From Viridothelium virens (Eukaryota > Ascomycota > Dothideomycetes > Trypetheliales > Trypetheliaceae): a stretch of DNA of 64,000 nt. The translations under genes and the position numbers were made by a program. The notes under the pieces are model-generated. The model did not search any database, was not told the DNA's origin, and was given only the letters and a program-made list of their open reading frames with translations. Shown one piece after another: positions 1 through 10,382 of the stretch. The stretch lies in contig ML991803.1 of assembly GCA_010094025.1 (NCBI GenBank), forward strand, positions 124,001 through 188,000. The letters are read 5' to 3'. Positions within the stretch are counted from its first letter, which is position 1. Each line of letters opens with the position of its first letter.

Positions 1-401
1 CCACATGCGTGAGTCTACCAAGCGAACGTGAGAGGTGGGCAAGGCAAAGAGCGAATCAGAAGGTATGGTAAGGCCTGCATCGATATCGCGAGTGGTGGTG
101 ATCGCTCTTCAATGTTGGCCTACCCGGCTCCTACAACTCTTACCTTGATTGGTCAGACCTAAATGGATATCACGTGAATTCGCGTCGACGTTGATACCTG
201 TGGATGAGTGGCACGACTAGGTTTTACATCACCGCGAATCTCCAGGCTTCCACGGCTTCCTCTCACTACTACCTACCTAACCATGCTTCACCTTCGCTAC
301 GATAGCATAAATACCCTTTCCTCCACGCCTTTGGTCTGGCAGCTTCTGAGGATTTTTTGCCCGAACTCAGTCATACCACTGAATGTTACAAGGTTGCCAA
401 G
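1..401. other. Upstream region of RAD50, no gene seen
   Basis: No convincing coding sequence. The only open frame (208-423) is short, lacks recognisable motifs and runs into the splice donor of RAD50. The stretch probably carries the RAD50 promoter and 5' UTR. Confidence 0.5.
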
Positions 402-3400
402 ATGTAAGTATTACCTTAGATGAATACGTGACCTGACTTCGATGGCTGATATTGAATAGGTGTAAGTTCTGCTCGTCTACTTTCACTCAAAGTACGCGAC
501 ATCTGACTGATGCTACGTAGCGAAGATAGATAAGCTATCAATCAGAGGAGTCCGCTCGTTCGACCCCGAAGTCGAATCAATTATCCAGTTCTACAGTCCA
601 CTCACCCTCATTGTAGGATATAATGGGGCTGGTAAGACTACGATCATTGAGTGCCTCAAGTATGCAACCATAGGAGATTTGCCAGCCAAAAGCAAGACCG
701 GTGGCGCCTTCATTCATGACCCGGACCTCTGTCACCAGAGAGAAGTGCTTGCTCAGGTGAAGCTATCTTTTAGAGGGACCAATGGAGCTCGAATGGTAGT
801 GACACGAAGTCTCCAGCTCACCGTGAAAAAGACCGCACGGAACCAGAAAAAATTGGATGGCACTCTGCTTACGTCCAGAGATGGGGAGCGAACCGTCATC
901 TCTTCACGTGCTGTGGAGCTTGACGCCGTCATGCCGCGATACATTGGCGCCTCTAGAGCCATACTGGATTCAGTGATCTTCTGTCACCAAGACGACAGTC
1001 TGTGGCCCATGAGTGAGCCTATTCATCTCAAGCAACGCTTCGACGATATCTTCGAAGCGTCAAAGTACACCCTAGCAATCGATAATATCAAAGTCCTACG
1101 GAAGAACTACAATGAGGAACTTGCAAAATATAAGATTATTGAACAGCAAGCAAAAGAGGATAAAGTCAAGGGCGAACGGGCAGAGAAGCGTTCGGAAGAA
1201 TTAGACCAGGAAATGCAAGTGCTCCGCACTCAAGCTCACGATTTGGGCGATCGTGTCAAGGAGGCAACAGTCAAATCGGAGGGAGCATGGACCCGTGCTG
1301 CTCAATTTGAGAAGACTGTTGCGGAGCTTGAAGGCAAGCGCATCGAAGAGCGCGCTAAACGCGACAACGTGAATCGTTTGCAGCGCAACCTGAAGCAGCT
1401 TGACCATACGGATGAAGAACTACAAGACATGCTTGAGCAATACGAGGAGAGAGTGCGGACGCTGCAAGACGATCGCCAAACGAAGACCCAACATTACAGC
1501 GAGTTGCTAAAAGAGATCGAGACTCAGCGGAAGCACCAAGGCGAAAAGCAGAAGGAAATCGGGACCCACGAAGCACGGAAGCAGCAATTTGAACGCCAAG
1601 TCGAAAACCGAGAGAATCTGATCAAAGAAACTGCTCATCGTCACAATATTCGAGGTTTCGATCTCGATGTTACTGACAGCCAGATCAAAGACTTCATGGA
1701 GCGTATCAACAAAATGGCTCGCGACCAAAACGGGGCCCTCGAACGCGCTCGGCGAGAAACCCAAGAGGAACTTCAGAAAGCCCAGGCCACGCTTAGCCGA
1801 CATAACGAACAGAAGTCTGCTCTGAACCAGAGCAGAGAAAACGCCAGAATCCAGATTGCAGCCAACGATCGCAAGATCTCTGGCTTGCAATCTCAGCTAG
1901 ATAAAATCGAAGTCGATGAAGGCGGTAAGGTTGTTCTAGAGTCCAGCATCCAAGACGTAGAGAAACTTCTGAGAAAAGCCAAAGACGATTTTGCAGGGGC
2001 TGCGTGGGACGAGCAGATTGGCAGCAATGACGCGAAACTTCGATCTTTCGACGATGCCAAGGAAAGGCTCGATGCGGAACTCATCCAAGGCACAAAGCAG
2101 GCCAGCGAGTCTGCTCGACTGGATTACCTAAGCAAGGAGCTCAAAGACCGGCAGAAGAGCTTGGATACCATGGTAGCCGCTCACGGTAATCGTATTGCAG
2201 ATATTGTGGGTTCGAGTTGGCAGCCATCTCGCCTTGAACAAGAATTTCAAAATGTCGTACAGCAGAAATCTAATGATCTAAAAGACAGCGAATCTCAGCG
2301 GGACGGCACGTCCAAAGAGCTAGAACAGGTTGACTTCAGATTGACGGGTGCTCGTAATAGCCTGAAGAGAAAAGTTGAAGAGAAGAAGTCGAGTGAGCAG
2401 GTTATTCAAGACGCCACAGGAGAAGAACCCTCCGAATACTTGGAGTATGTTAGCAAGGTTGAGAGTGATCGTGAAGTCTTAAAGAGAGATGCCGATGGCT
2501 ATACATACATGCGAGAGTTCTACGAGAAGGCGCTGAATTACCAAGAGACACACAACGAATGCCGTCTTTGCTCGCGAAAATTCTCTGGCGCATCCAAGAC
2601 ATCTGATGTCGATAAATTTCGCAAGAATATCCAAGCGAAAATGACAGTCGCGGCTTTGCAAGGCATAAAGGAGGAGCTCGAAGGAACGGAGAATGACTTG
2701 AAAACTGCTCGAAACGCCTATCCAAACTACCAGACCTGGAAGCGACTCTGCGAGTCGGATATCCCGGAATTAGAGTCCGAGGTGCAACAACTGGACTCTC
2801 GCCGGAATGGCTTAGTCCGCAAAGTCGAGGAGCAGGATCAAACCGTCAGTGATCGGCAAGAAGCAAAGCGTGATGTAGAGTCTCTGTCTCGTACGGTCCA
2901 GAATATTGCCAAATACCTTGGCGAGATCACTCATTTTGAATCTCAGATGAAAGAGCTTGCTTCAAAACAGAAGGAGGCAGGTTTGTCCAGAGGGCTTGAG
3001 CAAATTAAAGATGAAATAACTCAGGTCAATGAGCAAGCGCGAACTGCAAGATCATCTGTAACCAAATTGAGTGCTGATAAAGAGCGAAGTCGCTCGCAAA
3101 TCACCAGTCTTGAGATTGAAGCGAGGGACGTTCGGGCAAAGATCAGCGATGCCGTGTATCAACTCAAGGAGAAGAGCAGCCTGGGTGGACAAATTGACGA
3201 GCTAAAATTGCTAAGTAGCCAGCAGCGCGAGTCTCGAAGCAATGCGGACGAGCAACTCCAACAGCTTGCTCCCCAGATTGAGCAGGCGCAGGCCAAGTAC
3301 GACGACATCAGTCAACGGGGTGACGAGCGGGAACGCGTCCTTCGCCAAGAGGCTTCACGCCTTTCTGACAGCGTCAACCAATTGCGCACCGCCAACTCAG

Positions 3401-4434
3401 AGATCGAGCAATACGTCAGCCGAGGTGGCCAACAACAATTATCTCGCGCAGTCCGCGAAATGGAGAGCATCACTGAAGAGCTTTCCCGCCAAGAACAAGA
3501 GCAACGAGACATCACCGTTCAGGTCAAGAGTCTTGACGACCAACTACGCAATACGGATGATACGAAGCGTGGGATCAACGACAACCTCACTTTCCGTCAG
3601 GACAAGCAGGCCCTCGAGAGCTTATGTGCACAGATTGAAGAGCTTGATAGCACGAATGCAGTTGCAGACAAGAAGCGTTACGAGCGTGAGGGCAGCGAAT
3701 GGCAGATGGAGCGCAACCGTCTCGCAGCAGAGCAAGCGACCATCGTTGGTCAACTCAAATCCAAAGATGACCAACTCAAGCAGCTTCTACAAGACTGGGA
3801 GACGGACTACCAAGACGCTGGGTATAAGTACAAAGAAGCTCATATCAAAGTGGAAACCACCAAAGCCGCGGTTGAAGACCTTGGTCGATATTCTTCTGCA
3901 CTCGATAAAGCCATCATGAAATATCACAGCCTGAAAATGGAAGAAATCAACCGAATCATTGAAGAGCTCTGGCGTCGAACCTACCAGGGCGACGATGTCG
4001 ACACTATCTTGATCCGCAGCGATAATGAGAGTGGCAGGGGTAACAAGAGCTACAATTACCGTGTCTGCATGGTCAAACAAGATGCCGAGATGGACATGCG
4101 GGGCCGTTGCTCAGCCGGACAAAAGGTACTCGCGTCCATCATCATTCGTCTGGCGCTAGCAGAATGCTTTGGTGTGAACTGCGGACTGATCGCACTTGAT
4201 GAGCCGACCACGAACTTGGACCGTAGTAACATCAGGGCGTTAGCTGGGAGTCTGGCTGAACTCATTCGCGTCCGGCGTCAGCAGAGCAATTTCCAGCTTA
4301 TTGTGATTACCCACGATGTGGAGTTCCTAAAAGAGATGCAGTGCCCCGACTTTACGGATTATTACTGGAGAGTTGGTGACGATCCAAACGAGAGGAACAG
4401 AATTAAAAGGCATAACATTTCTGAGGTCGCGTGA
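402..4434 (+). CDS. RAD50: RAD50 DNA double-strand break repair ATPase
   Basis: SMC-like ATPase of the Mre11-Rad50-Xrs2/Nbs1 complex, which tethers and processes DNA ends in the nucleus. Model: AT (402-403), a 2-nt exon GT (460-461), then 521-4434; the joined start reads MSKIDKL, the conserved Rad50 N-terminus, giving 1305 residues, the usual family length. Walker A (GYNGAGKT) is at residues 34-41; two long coiled coils flank the zinc hook C682-R-L-C685; the C-terminal lobe has the signature SAGQK near 1199 and Walker B ending D1228-E1229-P1230. Introns 404-459 and 462-520 both start GTAAGT, end in TAG and contain CTGAC. The long frame from 521 is certain; only the first two codons depend on the microexon model. 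No intron interrupts the remaining 3.9 kb. Confidence 0.96.
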
Positions 4435-6444
4435 GGCGAATAGTTACCTTTCCGCTGGTGTTGACGGTGCATAGCGCTAGGAGTGAGCTTTCAGACCGGA
4501 ATCGGCATTGTCTTGATGTAGCATTGCATGAGATATCCCAAAGTAGATAGATGATCAGTCATAGATCTACCTAGTACAGACCTGGTGAGCGTGTCTTTCC
4601 ATCCTGAATCTGGTGAATCGAACTCCTGTTGTGCAGCGTCCGTCCGATAAAGCTTTTGACGTTGTTCATGGTCTCAGGAGCGTTGCTTCCTCAATTCCAG
4701 CAACTGCTTTCTCTCCCTGCAAGAGGCTCAATCCTACTGAACATGAATATTACAGGTGACTATGAGATATGTCCGCTTGCTGCTGTTGAGGCGCTGTTTT
4801 GGATAGCTGGGCGCCGTTCTGTCCATTTTGTTGTGGGAAGCGGTCTCCGAGACCATATGGGGAGGTGCGTACCATGGGTATCTATTACCTTATTTGTACT
4901 AGTGTAGACCTACATAGTCCTTCTCTGAGGCTCCTCCTCCTCTTAGATTCTACACACTTCAATCTACAGATTTCACTTTCTACTCATTTGTCTAGTGATA
5001 AATTGGGTGTGTAGATAGGTGATGAGGTAAGTAGTGGCAGACCAATTTCCTAGTGTGTACGAAGTAATACCACAAATAGCACGCATTTTCTGCGCCACAG
5101 CCACCCTCCTGGAACGATAATGAGTGTTTCATACTACTGTCATCCAATTTCAAGCTACACAATTTCAAGTCGGGATTCAACGATCTTCCCACGCAATGGC
5201 CCCTTTACTGCTATCAACCGAGATTAGAGAGTACCTTTCAGCGATTCTAAGCAAGGAGAATAGTCGGTACAGCACAATTCCGTAGGACACCCTTGATCTT
5301 TCCATCGCGATATGCCGAGTGGTAAAATTAAGAGCCGGTTGACGTGCAGTTTGAGCCATTCGGGCAAGCGCCCAGCCACCCGCAAGCCAATCGCCTGCAG
5401 CTCATCATCCCCTGCATCGCCCCCCACACGACCAAAACTTGTTTACTAGTGCAGCGCCTGGACGGAGAAGCTCAGAAGGGCTAACAGGAGAAGGTCAAAT
5501 CCGAAGCCATCTATCGTTCACACAACTACGGAGTCTCCGCGTAGTGTCAATAAGACCTATCGGCACTGTGAGATCCTCCAGACACCACTTACGTCGTGAA
5601 TGAATGGAGAAGTCCGACTTTACTATTCGATAAAATCGGCAGGACCAGGTGATCCTATCCTATGCCCGATATCGTCAGCGGCGGAATGCCTTCATTGACT
5701 TCAAGGACATCCCCGACGTTGAGATGGGCAGACTTGGCGCGACGAACCAGGGTGTCGCTCGGCGAACTGCTCCCAAGTGCTTTGGATTGGACACCCTGCT
5801 CAGGCACATGCATGGAGAAATATGATGGCGAAACAATTGGACCAGGAAGCATGGACTTACCCTAGCAACCTTGAGTGCGTTTGCTGTGCTGGGCCCACAC
5901 GTCGCGGTCCACACCAAACACCGCCTTCATTAGAGCTAACCTGTATCTGCGAGTAAGGAGAGTCAGAGTCTTGCTGCTGAGAAGATGCCAACAAGGTTGG
6001 TCGGATCAATGTCTTATTTTTCTAAAAAGTTTTCGTGGTAGCTGAAAAAGACATTAAGTCGTGCTCGCGACTCCAAAAGCTGTGAAAACGGCTGTGACGC
6101 ACACCAGCATCCTGGAGATCGACAACGTCTATATTGTCCTATGAAGGCCTCGGAAGCTGGAGTAAGGCACGGCGCGCAGCTAGTATCCAGCCATTCCCGA
6201 TAACATAACGTCTCGTGCATAGGTACATACCTAGCTCTCGGTCCACGCACCATTCCAGTTGCCACACTCCCAAAACATTAAACGCTTCTCAACCTTACGC
6301 CTCCATCATTTACTCATCCCTATATCTTACCCTATACCCACTGCCAGATTCATTTGTTCATTCCGATTGACATTCGCTTGTCAATTCTACCGGCTTTAGC
6401 GCCGAAGTATTTTATATCTCCTGGGGGCTGGTAAATTTATCCAA
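4435..6444. other. 2-kb intergenic stretch, nothing recognised
   Basis: Short frames on both strands have no motif, no plausible splice chain and no repeat structure. The right end must contain the promoter of the GH5 gene. I see no tRNA or transposon here. Confidence 0.45.
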
Positions 6445-7843
6445 ATGATATCGAGGCCTGTCATAGCAGCCTTGTTGGCTGCGGGTTCTGCATTTGCTGC
6501 ACCGGCACCAGCGTATGTAACCTATTTTACTGTCTTTCCAGAATCGAGACTGACTTCATGCACAGAAGCAATTGGGCCAAAGGACTCGACTTTGGTAGTG
6601 TAGTCACACGCGGCGTCAACATTGGTGGCTGGCTTGTCCTGGAACCGTAAGTACCCAGCAAAGGTAAACACAGTACGCTTGAGAGACTTCGACTAACCTG
6701 ACATTTAGCTGGATCACCCCGTCCATATTCCAGCAGTTCCCTGAAAGCGACGGTATCGTTGATGAGTACACCTTGTCGAAGAAGCTTGGCAACCAGACTG
6801 CTCATGACCAAGTTCTCAAGCCTCACTGGGACAGCTGGGTTACTCAAGACGACTTCAACACCATCTCCAGCTACGGCTTCAACGTTGTCCGGATACCTAT
6901 AGGCTACTGGGCCTACGCCTCATACGGCGAGCCCTTCGCCAGTGGCGCTGCGCCCTATCTCGACAAGGCCATCACATGGGCGCGCAATGCGCAACCAAAA
7001 CCACTCAAGGTGATTGTCGACCTCCACGGCGCCCCACTATCGCAAAACGGCTTCGACAACTCCGGCCAAAGAATCGACAGTCCCGGCAAGCCCGGCTGGC
7101 AAGGCGGCGACTCAGTCAGCCAGACCCTAGAAGTATTGCAGACACTCTCCAGCAAGTACGCGACGCCAGCCATGCAGGACGTCGTCGTCGGGATCGAGCT
7201 GCTGAACGAGCCGCTCAGCTCAGACCTCGACCTCGACGAGCTGTACAACTTCTACCGGTCGGGCTTCGAGACGGTGCGCAACGTCAGCGACACGACGGTG
7301 GTGCTGCAAGACGGCTTCCGCAATGCCAACACGTGGAACGGCTTCCTGACGCCCAAGGACGGCGGCGCGCAGCACGTCGCCGTCGACCACCATGAGTATC
7401 AGGTCTTCAACAATTGGCAGGTTGCGCTGCAGCCGTGGGAGCACCGCCAGCACGTCTGCAATGACGCTGTCAACTACGGTGGCGCGGATAAGTGGACGCT
7501 TGTGGGCGAGTGGACTGCTGCCATGACGGACTGCGCGACTTGGCTGAATGGTTACGGCACCGAGTCGCGTTTCGAAGGCAAGTTCGATGGCAGCCCGGTG
7601 ATTGGTAGCTGTGGCACGGTTAACGATATCGCGACGTGGAATCAGACATTCAAGGATGACACGCGTGGATATATCGAGGCGCAGATGGAGGTGTTTGAGT
7701 CGACAACGCGGGGGTGGATCTTCTGGAACTTCAAGACGGAGAATGCGGCCGAGTGGGATATGTACAAGCTGGTGGACGCCGGCGTGTTTCCACAGCCTCT
7801 AACGGAGCGAAAATTTGGTGCGATTTGTACGACCATCTCGTAA
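6445..7843 (+). CDS. Secreted GH5 exo-1,3-beta-glucanase (EXG1-like)
   Basis: Retaining glycoside hydrolase of family 5 (subfamily of yeast Exg1) that trims beta-1,3-glucan in the cell wall. Exons 6445-6512, 6566-6646 and 6709-7843 give 427 residues, normal for the family. A signal peptide (MISRPVIAALLAAGSAFA) precedes an Ala-Pro stretch. The N-terminal RGVNIGGWLVLEPW motif spans the second intron. The acid/base glutamate is E217 in LLNEPL, and the nucleophile is E317 in VGEWTAAMTDCATWLNG. Introns start GTATGT and GTAAGT. GC content rises sharply from about 6950 to 7650. Substrate preference is inferred from the family. Confidence 0.93.
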
Positions 7844-8239
7844 GGTGGTGGAGTAAGAGCTGGAAAGGTCGAGGGAAAAGAATGTGTAATGATAACGCGT
7901 GGATAATTGGTGGTGAGGAATATCTGGCAACCAGGAAAACGGCAGAATTGTCCTGCTTTCGGCACACAGCGAACGACATACGATTCTTGACTTTCCTTAA
8001 TGTATTAGTGTTGGGTGGACGTCGGAAAGCAATCATTGGATTGGGATGTTAATGAGAGCCACGCGGGCCAATACTGGAAATTTGAATGGTGTATATGGTG
8101 GCTCTCCTTATCATAGGATACCCAAAGCCCTGAGTGGCTAGGATTTGGCAGATAGTAGGACAATATAAGGACCATCTGCAATCAAAGTAACAATACTCTA
8201 TATCGTCACTGTGATCCATTGCGAAGGAAGAAGAAAATA

Positions 8240-9010
8240 CATCCAGGGTGCTCCAAAGTGCCACCAAAGTCGCCTCGTTTTCGGTGAATGCGTCACTCGG
8301 TCACCATGAAGTAGCGGCTACATCTCTAGCTATTGAATGACACTTCAAGAGTGTGATCTGCTGGACATGTCTGTCAGGCCGATGCCGGACTTCAAGATTC
8401 TGCAGAACAGATTGTGTGCTCAACGCGGTTGGAAGTTTGGAGTAGAGACAATCAACTCTAATATATGCCATCTCCGCTCCGCCAACGCCAAAATTGCTGT
8501 GCACTCGACTGTAATTCGCCATTATTCGAGCCCCAAACCAGAAAGTTGCCAGAGTTGTAATATTAGAATATACGCTAGAACGAGCTAAGCGCACAGGCCA
8601 CTCGGTCATCCTCCACTGATGACCGAGAACAGAAACGCGACAGAAACGCGATGCTCATTCGACGAGTTCAGTACTGTACCATTCCAGCTTGGCTCCATAC
8701 AGACCTTGAGATTCCAGAATGGAGCGTATTCCTCACAGGAGCGACTAAGGGATTAAGAATGCCGTCCAGGAAAGCGATGTCGTACTGCTGGAAGTAGACG
8801 GCTAAAAGATTGCGCACTTAGACGCGTTTGGAAAGAATAACTATCTGCTCGCTCCCCATGTCGCTCCGCGAGCCTGGTCAGGGATAAATCTTCTTGCCGA
8901 GAGCATCGCCAAATTTCTACGCTCTGCAACTTTGGTACCATAGTCGACGTCATTCATACCCCTGATGATCTTGGGGAAATGAATTGCTCCACTACACCAT
9001 ATGCTCACAA
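8240..9010. repeat. Diverged tandem duplication, unit 1
   Basis: Two blocks recur in the same order downstream. Block A (about 8265-8508) matches 9005-9266, sharing words such as GCTCCGCCAAC and AAATTGCTGTGCA; block B (about 8618-9005) matches 9707-10060, sharing ATTGCGC, GAAAGAATA and CCGAGAGCATCG. Identity is visibly imperfect throughout, with many transitions, as expected of an old copy. No transposase was recognised, and no target-site duplication or terminal repeat is clear. Borders are approximate. Confidence 0.6.
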
Positions 9011-10085
9011 GTCACTTTGTCTTTCGTAGATGTGCACGTCGGTCGCCACAAGGCAGCGGCTATCCCTAATAAATCAGACTTCGAAGTGTGATCTTCTAGG
9101 AATACGAATTAGGCCGAAGACAGACTTTAAGATTCTGAGAAGCACTCGTCATATCGATGCGCTTGGAAATTTGGAGTAGTGTCTAGCGAAACAATCAAGT
9201 CCGAAAAATCCAAATTTGCCGGCCATTTCTGCTCCGCCAACACTAAAATTGCTGTGCAAGGGGCGACGCACCCCACGGGGTAAAACCGGGCGTACTAGCA
9301 TATCGTCAAAGCTTTCAAAATTATGATACGCGGTACGGAGGACGGAGTACACAGCCAACACGCGCTACTGCACTTCCTATCGGTGGACCCGAGTATGTAT
9401 GGCCTGGAATTAGGAGAGGAGCTGGGAGGACCCCTTTTAGTATCTAAGCCCCTGCAACTTCTCTTATTGGTCAGATACTGTGTACCTAACACCTCGCTGT
9501 TGCTGCCTCCCATCTCATCTAATTTATACCCCACCTATTTACTATAAGTGACAGATAAGTTATAGATAGCAAGAACCATACAGAGTAAGACAAAATTAAT
9601 GCGACACTAAGATTGGATGGGATGAGATAGGGGTTGAAGAGGTTTAGGTACTAAAAGGGGTGGGCAGATACTGTACATCTGCCCTGTAGGGTGGGCGGGT
9701 TCATTGTTGATGACCAGGAACCCCAATCAAGAAACGCGGTGCAAGGTTGACCCCGTCCAGACCTCTGTAGCATACCGTGGTGCCGTATTCTCCATTGGAG
9801 CGACCAGAGGATCATTCCACCGTTCCGTCTGGAAGTGAACGGGAGGATTGCGCGCTTATATGCGTTCGGAAAGAATATCTGCTCACTGCCCGTGCATAAA
9901 AACATTGTTCACGTAATAGCTCCGCCAGCCTTGTCAGTGACAATCTTCCTTACCGAGAGCATCGTCAAATGCGGTGCTTCCAAGTAAACTCTCTACTCTC
10001 TGCACGTTTGGTACAAAATCAGGAAAATGCACTCCTCCGCTGCACCACACCTTCAAAGGATACCATTGCTCTTTCGACTGTTGAC
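9005..10085. repeat. Diverged tandem duplication, unit 2 with extra segment
   Basis: Second copy of the 8240-9010 unit in direct orientation. Blocks matching unit 1 lie at about 9005-9266 and 9707-10085, separated by about 440 bp instead of about 110 bp, so either unit 2 gained an insertion or unit 1 lost sequence. A short word shared with block A, CTAAA-TTGCTGTGCAA, recurs at about 60800-60820. Confidence 0.55.
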
Positions 10086-10382
10086 TGGATCTTGTTGCCC
10101 AATCACAATGAACTCTGTCAATACCGTAACTATCACTGCACTGCTTACTGTCTCTGCAATCAGCTCCCATTGTTGGTGCGAAAAGGTAAGTCATTGTTCC
10201 GAGATGACTTTGAGATGTGGAATTTACGCACTCATTACCGCATGCGGCAATGATGCTTCGACACAAGATAAAGAAGTTCAAGGACAAAACCAGAGTCTAT
10301 GTCCATGGAAAGGATCTAGTTGTACTGCGCCTTTACGAATCGGATCATTGCTAATACGTCCAACAAAAATCTCTTCCACGAA

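Larger units (their letters stand above)
7844..10382. other. Gene-free interval built around an old duplication
   Basis: The 2.5 kb between the GH5 gene and the OTU-like gene shows no credible gene. Most of it (about 8240-10085) is a diverged tandem duplication described separately. A segment of roughly 330 bp (about 9270-9690) is present only in the second unit. The last 300 bp should hold the promoter of the next gene. Confidence 0.5.

Noticed and set aside
3242-3919. 225-codon plus-strand frame inside RAD50
   Set aside because: Alternative frame of the second coiled coil; no independent start context or motif.
4600-5050. Possible tRNA signals (GAATCGAACTCC near 4615)
   Set aside because: No acceptor, D or anticodon stem can be formed around the T-loop-like word.
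8240-10085. Transposon or virus-like origin of the tandem duplication
   Set aside because: No transposase, polymerase or capsid motif, no clear terminal repeats and no target-site duplication, so only a repeat is reported.
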